From assembly GCF_965279055.1 (NCBI RefSeq), contig NZ_OZ257125.1, positions 1,488,001 through 1,552,000 on the forward strand: a stretch of 64,000 nucleotides of DNA, read 5' to 3'. The position numbers and the translations under genes are program-made. The notes beneath the pieces are model-generated. The model was given only the letters and a program-made list of their open reading frames with translations. It ran no database searches and was not told the origin of the DNA. This stretch comes from Hydrocarboniphaga sp965279055 (GTDB taxonomy: Bacteria > Pseudomonadota > Gammaproteobacteria > Nevskiales > Nevskiaceae). Shown piece after piece: positions 24,019 to 31,785 of this stretch. Positions within the stretch are counted from its first letter, which is position 1. Each line of letters opens with the position of its first letter.

Positions 24019-25107
24019 TCAGCTCCGCGGCAAGGTAAACCGCAGCGCCGCGCCACCGCCGCTGCGATTCTCGGCCCAGATGCGCCCGCCATGCGCTTCG
24101 ACGATGCCGCGGGTGATGTACAGGCCCAGGCCGGTGCCGCCGCGGGCTTCGCGACCGCCGGACCAGTACGGATCGAACAGCTTGTCGAGGTCGCCGTCCT
24201 TGATGCCGGGGCCGCTGTCTTCGACCGCGAAATGCACGCTGTCGCGCTCGGCGACCGCGCTGACGACGATCATCGCGCCGCCATCGCAGAACTTGATCGC
24301 GTTGCCGATCAGGTTGGAGAACACCTGCATCATGCGCTGGCGGTCGAACCGCAGATCGGTCTTGTCTTCGGGAATATCGCAGCGCAGCTCGATCTGCTTG
24401 GCCTGCGCCACCGGCCTGAGCGCGTTGATCGCCTCGCCGAGCAGGCCGTTGACTTCGCCGGCCTCGCGCTGGATCGACAGCCGCCCTGAGCGCAGCGTCG
24501 CCATGTCGAGCAGATCCGCGATCATGCGCTGCATGCGCTCCACCGAGCGCTGCAGCATGCCGGCGATTTCCAGTGTCTGCGGCTCGTTTTTCATCGTGCC
24601 GATCTGCTGCAGCATCGAGCCGGCCATCGCGACCACGTTGAGCGGGTCGCGCAGATCGTGTGAGACCACGGCGAGCACGTCGTCGCGCACCTGCAGCGCA
24701 CGCGCCAGTTCCTGCTTGCGCCGGTATAGCGCGAAGAAGGTGTCGGCCTTGTGGCGCAGGATGTTCGGGTCGATCGGCTTGAACAGAAAGTCGACCGCGC
24801 CGGATTCGTAGCCGCGGAAAATGCGCTGGGTTTCGCGCGAGGCGGCAGTGACGAAGATGATCGGAACGTGGCGCGAACGCTCGGTGCCGCGCATCAGCTC
24901 GGCCAGCTCGAAGCCGTCCATGTCCGGCATGTGCACGTCCAGCAGTGCCAGCGCGACGTCGTGCTTGAGCAGCAGCTCCAGCGCCTCGAAGCCGGAGCTG
25001 GCGCTGAGCACGTCGACACCGTCGCCGCGCAGCAGCGCCTCCAGCGCCGTCAGATTCTCGGCGACGTCATCGACGATCAGGCATTTGATCGAGTCAGACG
25101 CCGGCAT
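24019..25107 (-). CDS. Receiver-histidine kinase fusion (REC-HisKA-HATPase), 362 aa
   Basis: Cytosolic protein with an N-terminal receiver (IVDDVAENL; phosphoacceptor in LALLDVHMPDMDG; lysine in FLFKPIDP), then HisKA with His in VVSHDLRDPLNVV (about residue 153) and HATPase (NLIGNAIKFC; GGTGLGLYITRG). No membrane segment or PAS domain, so its input is probably phosphotransfer from another kinase. The start overlaps the end of the small upstream frame by 14 bases, which implies one operon. Confidence 0.9.
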   Translation of the reverse strand: MPASDSIKCLIVDDVAENLTALEALLRGDGVDVLSASSGFEALELLLKHDVALALLDVHMPDMDGFELAELMRGTERSRHVPIIFVTAASRETQRIFRGYESGAVDFLFKPIDPNILRHKADTFFALYRRKQELARALQVRDDVLAVVSHDLRDPLNVVAMAGSMLQQIGTMKNEPQTLEIAGMLQRSVERMQRMIADLLDMATLRSGRLSIQREAGEVNGLLGEAINALRPVAQAKQIELRCDIPEDKTDLRFDRQRMMQVFSNLIGNAIKFCDGGAMIVVSAVAERDSVHFAVEDSGPGIKDGDLDKLFDPYWSGGREARGGTGLGLYITRGIVEAHGGRIWAENRSGGGAALRFTLPRS

Positions 25108-25387
25108 GGTCCGCCATATCGCTCGGTCGACAAGAATTCGGGTGGGCGAGCAGTGGCGCCGGCAGAAGGCGAGCGCTGACCAGCGCCGCGCCGTCGAAGC
25201 GCAGGTCGATCGAGGATCTCGAGTAGTTCACCGCAGGGTCCACGGACAACGCCAGCCTCTGGTCTTTCTCGCCGAGCAGATGATAGCCGGGCGGCGCGCA
25301 GGACACGCGGTCTATGTGCAGCAGCACCGTGCCCTCGGCCGGCAGCCGGCGCCAAGCGTCGATGACGCGGCGGACAAGGGCGAGCAA
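25094..25387 (-). CDS. Hypothetical protein, 97 aa (TTG start)
   Basis: Frame of 97 residues between an upstream small gene (10-base gap) and the receiver-kinase gene (14-base overlap). It contains strand-like stretches such as GTVLLHIDRVSC and YSRSSIDLRFDGAALVSARLL with a mixed composition unlike a shadow frame. The only start available near the 5' end is TTG at 25387. No family is recognised. Gene status rests on operon-like spacing and composition only. Confidence 0.5.
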   Translation of the reverse strand: MLALVRRVIDAWRRLPAEGTVLLHIDRVSCAPPGYHLLGEKDQRLALSVDPAVNYSRSSIDLRFDGAALVSARLLPAPLLAHPNSCRPSDMADHAGV

Positions 25388-25397
25388 GTGCAGCGAG

Positions 25398-25664
25398 CTA
25401 ACAGTGGAAGACGTAGCTGCCTCGACGGCGTTGCCGGCTGAACACCCGGCGCGGATGCAGTGCGGTGAAACGTTCGTCGCGGACCAGGAACGCGGGATGG
25501 ATCGCGCGGGCCGGCAGGCTTCTGCTTTCGGTCACGACGGGCGCCGGCTCGTCTTCGACGAGAGCGGGGTGAGGCGACGACACCAGGCGCAAGGCGCTGC
25601 GCTTTTTCTCGCTCACGTCTTCACGCGCGCTGAGCGTGCTGCTGGTTTCGGCTTCTTTGATCAT
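25398..25664 (-). CDS. Hypothetical small protein, 88 aa
   Basis: Begins MIKEAETSSTLSARED at ATG 25664 after a plausible site (GAGGAACCC). The N-terminal half is polar and probably disordered; the C-terminal part is basic (HPRRVFSRQRRRGSYVF). No domain is recognised. It is the first gene of the run leading into the receiver-kinase gene, so it may belong to that signalling unit. Confidence 0.5.
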   Translation of the reverse strand: MIKEAETSSTLSAREDVSEKKRSALRLVSSPHPALVEDEPAPVVTESRSLPARAIHPAFLVRDERFTALHPRRVFSRQRRRGSYVFHC

Positions 25665-25901
25665 GGGTTCCTCGGGTCGGATGGGCCTTCCCAAGTTCTA
25701 TGCCGATGCGCAAGTTGATGAAACGAAACGGCTTGTTTGTTTTCTTGAGAACGAGTCCCCTGCATAAAGACGGGAGTGTGCGGAGCGCCCTGCAAAAAGC
25801 CGGTCGCGTCGAGGCTGAGAATTCGCAGGGACCCGCGAACAGGGCGGGCGGCCTGCTGTCCGACCCGGTGTCCGCGGACACCGCCCGGACACCGAACGGT
25901 C

Positions 25902-25933
25902 ACAAAAAAGGCGGGCCCGAAGGCCCGCCTTTT
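25902..25933 (-). terminator. Rho-independent terminator of the glycine-zipper gene
   Basis: Read on the minus strand, a GC-rich stem GGCGGGCC/GGCCCGCC with a TTCG loop is followed by TTTTTTG. It starts about 17 bases past the stop codon at 25950. The other strand also ends in a short T run, but no plus-strand gene precedes it. Confidence 0.85.
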
Positions 25934-25949
25934 CTCCACCACCTACCGC

Positions 25950-26462
25950 TTAGTGATGGCCGTGGCGATCACGGTCCCAGCCACGATGGTCATCGTGACG
26001 GTTGTCGTAACGATGGTCATAGCGACCGTCGTAATGACCACCGCGCTGCTCGTACACCACCTTCTCGCGGTACACCGGGCGATACACCGGGCGGTACACG
26101 ACCGGGGCAGGGCGATACACCGGCGCCGGGCGGTAGACCACCGGAGCGGGGCGATAATAATTGCCACCGCCGTAGTAGCGCTGATCGCCGTAGTAGCGGT
26201 CGTCGTAACGGTCACGGCGATGATCGTTGCTGTCGGCGATGGCGACGCCCAGCGCCGCACCGGCCAGCGCGCCGATCACCGTGCCCTGGCTGCCACCCAC
26301 CGCGTTGCCGACCACGCCGCCGCTGACCGCGCCGATCACGGCGCCGGTGCCACGGTCGCCTGCGAAGCTCGGCGTGACGACGCCGGCCATCAGCACGGTT
26401 GCCAGCGCGACGCTCTTGGCGGCGGTGCTCTTGTACCAACGATGGGTGGACTGGGTGTTCAT
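25950..26462 (-). CDS. Glycine-zipper envelope protein with Tyr/Arg/Pro repeats, 170 aa
   Basis: Exported protein. ATG 26462 has an AAGGAG site. The Sec signal peptide ends VTPSFA-GDR. Residues about 37-80 form a glycine zipper (GTGAVIGAVSGGVVGNAVGG, then GTVIGALAGAALGVAIAD), as in the glycine-zipper 2TM/Rickettsia 17-kDa-like group that inserts in membranes. The tail is low-complexity: Tyr-Arg-Pro-Ala-Pro-Val units repeated several times, then a His/Asp/Arg-rich end. There is no lipobox. Function unknown, probably structural or surface-related. Confidence 0.8.
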   Translation of the reverse strand: MNTQSTHRWYKSTAAKSVALATVLMAGVVTPSFAGDRGTGAVIGAVSGGVVGNAVGGSQGTVIGALAGAALGVAIADSNDHRRDRYDDRYYGDQRYYGGGNYYRPAPVVYRPAPVYRPAPVVYRPVYRPVYREKVVYEQRGGHYDGRYDHRYDNRHDDHRGWDRDRHGHH

Positions 26463-26700
26463 GGTGCTTCTCCTTCGGATGCCTCTTCTTGAGGACGTAA
26501 CCAGAGTAGGCGCGCACTGTGCACGGAGTGTGTAGCGATCATGGAGATTGGTGGTCTGGCAACGGGGTTTTCCTCTTGTGGGCAGAATTTGTTTGTGCAT
26601 CCTGACTCGCGGATGAACCCGGCGCGGTTCATGCCTGTCTATGAGCCGTTCGCGGGCCGCGATCGTGGCTCGTGCCGAAAAAAATCCCAGGGAGGAGCGA

Positions 26701-28332
26701 ATGCTCAGACGTGATTTTCTCAAGATGAGCAGTGCCGGCGCCGGTGCGCTGATGCTGCCCATCTATGGCCGCGTGGTGGCGGCCGACGTGCTGGCGACGA
26801 CGATGGATGTCGCCACCAAGAAGAAGATGGCCACGGTCGCCTTGAACACGGCGACCAAGAACGGCGCCAGCTACTGCGACGTGCGTATCGGCCGCTATCT
26901 GCGCCAGTTCGTGATCACTCGCGAAGACAAGGTGCAGAACGTGGTCAACACCGAGTCCATGGGCACCGGCATACGCGTGATCGTCAATGGCACCTGGGGT
27001 TTCGCCGCGACCAGCGATTTCTCCGAAGACGGCATCGCCAAGGCGGCGCTGCAGGCCACGCAGATAGCCAAGGCCAATTCCAAGTTCCAGAGCGAGCCGG
27101 TGCAGCTGGCGCCGAACAAGGGCGTCGGCGATGTCAGCTGGAAGACGCCGATCCTGAAGAACTCGATGGAAGTGCCGATCAAGGAGAAAGTCGATCTGCT
27201 GCTGTCGGTCAACGGCGCGGCGCTGAAGGCCGGCGCCGATTTCGTCAGCTCGATGATCTTCTCGGTCAACGAGCAGAAGTACTTCGCCAGCACCGACGGC
27301 TCCTACATCGACCAGGACGTGCATCGCATCTGGCCGCGCTTCGAGACCACCGCGATCGACAAGGCCAGCGGCAAGTTCCGCGATCGCGAAGGCCTGTCGT
27401 CGCCGCGCGGCATGGGCTACGAATATCTCGATGGCACCAGCAAGGGCATCACCATGCCGGGCGGCGCCGTGGTCTATGGCGATCGCTACAACATGTTCGA
27501 CGACGCCACCGCCGCGGCCAAGCAGGCGCGGGCGAAGATCAAGGCGCGCGGCGTCAAGCCGGGCCGCTACGACCTGGTGCTCGATCCTTCGCACCTGTGG
27601 CTGACGATCCACGAGTCGGTCGGCCATCCGCTGGAACTGGATCGCGTGCTCGGCTACGAGGCCAATTTCGCCGGCACCAGCTTCGCCACGCTGGACAAGT
27701 GGCAGTCGAAGTCCTTCAAGTACGGCAGCGACAAGGTCACGATCTTCGCCGACAAGATTCAGCCGGGAACGCTGGGCGCGGTCGGCTACGACGACGAGGG
27801 CGTGAAGACGCAGAAGTGGGATCTGATCAAGGACGGCACGCTGGTCAACTACCAGGCGATCCGCGATCAGGCGCACATCATCGGCCTCAAGGAATCGCAG
27901 GGCTGCTGCTACGCCGACTCGTGGAGCAACGTGCAGTTCCAGCGCATGGCCAACGTGTCGCTGCAGCCGGGCAAGTCACCGCTGTCGGTGGCCGACATGA
28001 TCAAGGACGTCAAGGACGGCATCTACATCATCGGCGACGGCTCGTTCTCGATCGACCAGCAGCGCTACAACGCGCAGTTCGGCGGCCAGCTGTTCTACGA
28101 AATCAAGGACGGCAAGATCACCGACCAGATCGAGGACGTCGCCTACCAGATCCGCACGCCGGAATTCTGGGGCGCCTGCGCCGCGGTCTGCGACGATCGC
28201 GACTATCGCTTCGGCGGCAGCTTCTTCGATGGCAAGGGCCAACCCATCCAGGTGTCGGCGGTGTCGCATGGCTCGTCGACGGCGCGCTTCAACGGCATCA
28301 ACGTGATCAACACCGCTCGCAGCCTCGGATAA
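26701..28332 (+). CDS. TldD-like metalloprotease with Tat-type leader, 543 aa
   Basis: TldD/PmbA-family peptidase, the metal-binding subunit type. ATG 26701 follows AGGGAGGAG. The leader RRDFLKMSSAGAGALMLP is a good twin-arginine signal, unusual because characterised TldD/TldE proteins are cytosolic. The zinc motif HESVGH lies at residues 304-309 (HExxxH). The C-terminal half has the typical GGSFFDGKGQP and VSHGSSTARF-like patterns. The PmbA-like partner follows 13 bases later, as in TldD/TldE pairs that form a heterodimeric protease processing peptides. The substrate here is unknown. Confidence 0.85.
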   Translation: MLRRDFLKMSSAGAGALMLPIYGRVVAADVLATTMDVATKKKMATVALNTATKNGASYCDVRIGRYLRQFVITREDKVQNVVNTESMGTGIRVIVNGTWGFAATSDFSEDGIAKAALQATQIAKANSKFQSEPVQLAPNKGVGDVSWKTPILKNSMEVPIKEKVDLLLSVNGAALKAGADFVSSMIFSVNEQKYFASTDGSYIDQDVHRIWPRFETTAIDKASGKFRDREGLSSPRGMGYEYLDGTSKGITMPGGAVVYGDRYNMFDDATAAAKQARAKIKARGVKPGRYDLVLDPSHLWLTIHESVGHPLELDRVLGYEANFAGTSFATLDKWQSKSFKYGSDKVTIFADKIQPGTLGAVGYDDEGVKTQKWDLIKDGTLVNYQAIRDQAHIIGLKESQGCCYADSWSNVQFQRMANVSLQPGKSPLSVADMIKDVKDGIYIIGDGSFSIDQQRYNAQFGGQLFYEIKDGKITDQIEDVAYQIRTPEFWGACAAVCDDRDYRFGGSFFDGKGQPIQVSAVSHGSSTARFNGINVINTARSLG

Positions 28333-28345
28333 GGGAAGACAACCA

Positions 28346-29680
28346 ATGACGCTATTTACCGAGCAGGAAGCCAAGACGCTCCTGCAGAAAGTGATCAAGC
28401 TGTCCAAGGCCGACGAATGCACGGCCCAGCTGACCGGCGCGATCGAAGGCAACATCCGCTTTGCGCGCAACAGCGTGAGCACCAGCGGCATCATCGACAA
28501 CACCGAGCTGGTGGTGCAGGTCGCCTTCGGCAAGCGGGTCGGCACCGCGACGATCAACGAGTTCGACGACGCCTCGCTGATGCGTGTGGTCAGGCGCGCG
28601 GAGGAACTGGCCAAGCTGGCGCCGGAGAATCCGGAGTTCGTGCCGGCGATCGCCAAGCAGAGCTACAAGGCCACCGACACCTACGTCGAAACCACGGCTG
28701 CGATCACGCCGGAACTGCGCGCGCAGGTGGCGTCGGACTGCATCACGCCGTGCAAGGCCAGCAAGCTGGTCGCGGCCGGTTACATGAGCGACAACCGCAG
28801 CTATTCGGCAATCGCCAATAGCAACGGCAACTTCGGCTATCAGCGCTACACCGGTTTCAATTTCACCTGCACGGTGCGCACCGAGGACGGCCGTGGCTCG
28901 GGCTGGGTCGGCCGCAATCTGGCCGACGTTTCCAAGTTCGAAGCCAAGAGCGAAATCCAGGTGGCGATGGACAAGGCCTCGCGTTCGGCAGAAGCCAAGG
29001 CGCTGGAGCCGGGCAAGTACACCGTGATCCTTGAGCCGGCCGCGGCCTCGGGCCTGATCTCGTTCATGATGAACAGCTTCGACGCGCGCCAGGCCGACGA
29101 AGGCCGCAGCTTCCTGACCAAGAAAGGCGGCGGCAACAAGGTCGGCGAGAAAGTCTTCGACGAGCGCGTGACCATGTACGCCGACCCGGCCGACGCGACC
29201 TGCGCGGTGGTGCCCTGGGACGAAGACGGCTTGCCGCGCGAGAAGATGCCGATCGTCACCAAGGGCGTCGTCGACTATCTGCAGTACTCGCGATTCTGGG
29301 CCAAGAAGCAGGGCAAAAAGGCCGTCGGCCAGCCCGGCAACCTGATCATCGCCGGCGGTGACAAGTCGACGATGGACCTGATCAAGAGCACCAAGAAAGG
29401 CGTGCTGGTGACGCGCACCTGGTACATCCGCATGGTCGATCCGCAGACCGTGTTGCTGACCGGCCTGACCCGCGACGGCACCTTCTATATCGAGAACGGT
29501 GAGATCAAGTATCCGATCAAGAATTTCCGCTTCAACGAATCGCCGGTGATCATGCTCAACAACGTCGAGGAGTTCGGCAAGCCGGTGCGCGTGGCCGACG
29601 ACGAATCGCCGTTCGTGATGATGGTGCCGCCGATGAAGCTGCGCGAATTCACGTTCTCGTCGTTGTCCGACGCGGTTTAA
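28346..29680 (+). CDS. PmbA/TldE-like protein, 444 aa
   Basis: Second member of the TldD/PmbA family in this operon. It has the family's C-terminal layout (PGKYTVILEPAAASGLISFMM, FDERVTMYADPAD, WDEDGLPREKMPIVTKGVV, GLTRDGTFYIENGEIKYPIKNFRFNES) but no HExxxH, so it would be the non-catalytic, substrate-enclosing subunit. It starts MTLFTEQEAKTLL with no signal peptide, in contrast to its predicted exported partner. The 13-base gap to the preceding gene indicates co-transcription. Confidence 0.85.
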   Translation: MTLFTEQEAKTLLQKVIKLSKADECTAQLTGAIEGNIRFARNSVSTSGIIDNTELVVQVAFGKRVGTATINEFDDASLMRVVRRAEELAKLAPENPEFVPAIAKQSYKATDTYVETTAAITPELRAQVASDCITPCKASKLVAAGYMSDNRSYSAIANSNGNFGYQRYTGFNFTCTVRTEDGRGSGWVGRNLADVSKFEAKSEIQVAMDKASRSAEAKALEPGKYTVILEPAAASGLISFMMNSFDARQADEGRSFLTKKGGGNKVGEKVFDERVTMYADPADATCAVVPWDEDGLPREKMPIVTKGVVDYLQYSRFWAKKQGKKAVGQPGNLIIAGGDKSTMDLIKSTKKGVLVTRTWYIRMVDPQTVLLTGLTRDGTFYIENGEIKYPIKNFRFNESPVIMLNNVEEFGKPVRVADDESPFVMMVPPMKLREFTFSSLSDAV

Positions 29681-29698
29681 GGTTCACCGATGTCGTCG

Positions 29699-29759
29699 GT
29701 CGCGGACAGGGTCCGCTCCTGCAAGAGCCAGCTCTGTAGGAGCGGACCCTGTCCGCGAC
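29699..29759. repeat. Palindromic repeat, family A, copy 3
   Basis: GTCGCGGACAGGGTCCGCTCCTG is followed by TGTAGGAGCGGACCCTGTCCGCGAC, almost identical in the arms to the copy at 6274. Unlike the other copies it lies between two genes on the same strand (PmbA-like and DUF4159) and could act as an attenuating hairpin in that transcript. Confidence 0.85.
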
Positions 29760-29775
29760 TCTGCTTTCAACGAGT

Positions 29776-30480
29776 ATGAAACGCTCCGAATTCCTCAAAT
29801 CACTGGCAGGTCTTTTTGCTGCCGGCGTCCTCCCCGAAGTCCACGCCCAGACCCCGCCCGCCGCCGTCTACGATTTCTGGTTCACACGGCTGATGTATGA
29901 ATCCGGCGACTGGGACGTCGATGCGCGCATGCCGTCGAACATGGCCGACGCGCTGCTGCAGTACACGACTTTGCGCGTCGATCCGACCGAGCATGTGCTG
30001 CCTCTGGCCGACAGGCGCATGCTGAGCGCGCCGTTCTGCTATCTAACCGGCCACAAGCTGGTCGAGTTCAGCCCGGAAGAGCGCGCCAATTTCAGCGCCT
30101 ACGTGAACAATGGCGGCTTCGTGCTGGTCGACGACTGCAATCACGACATTGACGGCCTGTTTGCCAAATCCTTCGAAGCCGAAATGGCCGCGATTTTCGG
30201 CGCCGATGCGCTGCAAAAACTGCCGGCCGATCATCCGATCTTCAGCAGCTTCTTCAAGTTCGACAAACCGCCGGCAACCGCTTTCGAACTCAATGGCTGG
30301 GGCGACGACCTGGTGCATGAGTACCTGAAAGGCATCGTCATCAACGGCCGCCTCGGCCTGCTGTACAGCAACAAGGACTACGGCTGCGAATGGGACTTCG
30401 ACTGGCGCAACAAGCGCTTCCAGGGCGAAGACCTGACCAAGTTCGCGGTCAACGTGGTGACGTACGCGCTGACATCGTGA
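29776..30480 (+). CDS. DUF4159 domain protein with Tat-like leader, 234 aa
   Basis: Starts MKRSEFLKSLAGLFAAGVLP and has a cleavage-like VHAQ. This is a twin-basic KRxxFLK leader related to the one on the TldD-like protein. The domain then matches DUF4159 (FTRLMYESGDWDVDARMPSNMADALLQY; NNGGFVLVDDCNHDIDG; PIFSSFF; GLLYSNKDYG), which has a glutamine-amidotransferase-like fold. In many genomes DUF4159 genes sit with MoxR/DUF58/BatA genes, as here. The family's role is unknown. Confidence 0.82.
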   Translation: MKRSEFLKSLAGLFAAGVLPEVHAQTPPAAVYDFWFTRLMYESGDWDVDARMPSNMADALLQYTTLRVDPTEHVLPLADRRMLSAPFCYLTGHKLVEFSPEERANFSAYVNNGGFVLVDDCNHDIDGLFAKSFEAEMAAIFGADALQKLPADHPIFSSFFKFDKPPATAFELNGWGDDLVHEYLKGIVINGRLGLLYSNKDYGCEWDFDWRNKRFQGEDLTKFAVNVVTYALTS

Positions 30481-30501
30481 TGTGAAAATTCCAACCACCC
30501 T

Positions 30502-30601
30502 CCGTTCGTCCCGAGTAGCCGCGCTTTTCGCGGCGTATCGAGGGACCGGATCGCAGCCTGATCCCTCGATACGCGCCTTCGGCGCTACTCGGGACGAACG
30601 G
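30502..30601. repeat. Long palindromic repeat, family C, copy 2
   Basis: CCGTTCGTCCCGAGTAGC...GCGTATCGAGGGA is followed by its near-complement TCCCTCGATACGC...GCGCTACTCGGGACGAACGG. Each half holds a small hairpin (GCCGCGCTTTTCGCGGC; GCGCCTTCGGCGC). Compared with copy 1 the halves are in the opposite order. It lies just upstream of the MoxR gene. Confidence 0.85.
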
Positions 30602-30639
30602 GGTTTTGTTATCCCTTCAATAAAAGCCGTGCACTGGTA

Positions 30640-31635
30640 ATGACTCCCGCCATCAACGAAGACAGCATCCGCCAGCAACTGGCCAAACTCGCCGCGGTGC
30701 GCAGCGCGATCGGCCAGACCATCGTCGGACAGCACGAGACCGTCGAGCAGTTGCTGATCGGCCTGCTCGCGGGCGGTCATTGCCTGCTCGAAGGCGTGCC
30801 CGGCCTGGGTAAAACCCTGCTGGTGCGCACGCTCGGCCAGGCGCTGAAGCTCGGTTTTCGCCGCGTGCAATTCACGCCCGACCTGATGCCCAGCGACATT
30901 CTGGGTACCGAAATTCTCGAAGAGGATCACGGCACCGGCAAGCGCTATTTCAAGTTCCAGCAGGGGCCGGTATTCACCAACCTGCTGCTCGCCGACGAAC
31001 TCAATCGCACGCCGCCGAAGACCCAGGCGGCCCTGCTCGAAGCGATGCAGGAACACACCGTGAGCTACGCCGGCACCACGTATCCGCTGCCGGAGCCGTT
31101 CTTCGTCCTGGCCACGCAGAATCCGCTGGAAAACGCGGGTACCTATCCGCTGCCGGAAGCGCAGCTCGATCGATTTCTGCTGCACATTCGCGTCGACTAT
31201 CCGAGCGAGGCCGAGGAGCAGGCGATCATCACCCAGACCACCGGCGGCGTCAGCGCCAAGGTCGAGGCGGTGATGGATGGCATTGAGGTGCTGGCGCTGC
31301 AACAGCTGACGCGCGAAGTGCATGTCGGTGACGACGTGCTCGCCTGGATCACGCGACTGGTGCGCTCGACGCGGCCGCAGACCAGCAGCGTGAACGAGGT
31401 GCGCGAATGGATACGCTGGGGCGCCGGCCCGCGCGCCGGCCAGTCGCTGGTGCTCGCGTCGAAAGCGCGCGCGCTGCTGCAGGGGCGCCTCGCCGCGACG
31501 CGTGAAGATGTACAGGCATTGGCCGCGCCGGTGCTGCGCCATCGCCTGCTGTTGAGCTTTGCCGCCGAAGCCGAACGCCGCACTACCGACGACGTCGTCG
31601 CCGCGCTGCTGCGCGGCGTGCCGTATCCGGCGTAA
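30640..31635 (+). CDS. MoxR-family AAA+ ATPase, 331 aa
   Basis: Chaperone-like ATPase that works with VWA-domain proteins. Walker A GVPGLGKT (about residue 54), Walker B LLADELNRTPPKTQAALLEAMQE, sensor 1 ATQNPLE and arginine-finger region ALLPEAQLDRFL-like (YPLPEAQLDRFLLHI) are all present. Length matches MoxR. It opens the run MoxR, DUF58, BatA-like, membrane protein, membrane protein, of which the last four overlap each other. ATG 30640 is used. Confidence 0.93.
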   Translation: MTPAINEDSIRQQLAKLAAVRSAIGQTIVGQHETVEQLLIGLLAGGHCLLEGVPGLGKTLLVRTLGQALKLGFRRVQFTPDLMPSDILGTEILEEDHGTGKRYFKFQQGPVFTNLLLADELNRTPPKTQAALLEAMQEHTVSYAGTTYPLPEPFFVLATQNPLENAGTYPLPEAQLDRFLLHIRVDYPSEAEEQAIITQTTGGVSAKVEAVMDGIEVLALQQLTREVHVGDDVLAWITRLVRSTRPQTSSVNEVREWIRWGAGPRAGQSLVLASKARALLQGRLAATREDVQALAAPVLRHRLLLSFAAEAERRTTDDVVAALLRGVPYPA

Positions 31636-31665
31636 AGCCGCTGTAATGCAGCTCAACTTGGTTTT

Positions 31666-31777
31666 CCCCTCTCCCGCGTGCGGGAGCGGGTCCCGCGCAG
31701 CGGGGGGAGAGGGGCCGTTCGCTCGTCGCCCTCTCCCGGCCTTGCGGGCCACCCTCTCCCACACGTGGGAGAGGGGA
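31666..31777. repeat. Palindromic repeat, family D (CCCTCTCCC type)
   Basis: Several inverted units based on CCCCTCTCCC and GGGAGAGGGG, with small internal palindromes (CCCGCGTGCGGG; CCCACACGTGGG), fill the gap between the MoxR and DUF58 genes. This type of intergenic repeat is widespread in GC-rich gammaproteobacteria. It separates two genes that are usually adjacent. Confidence 0.8.
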
Positions 31778-31785
31778 CAGATGCC

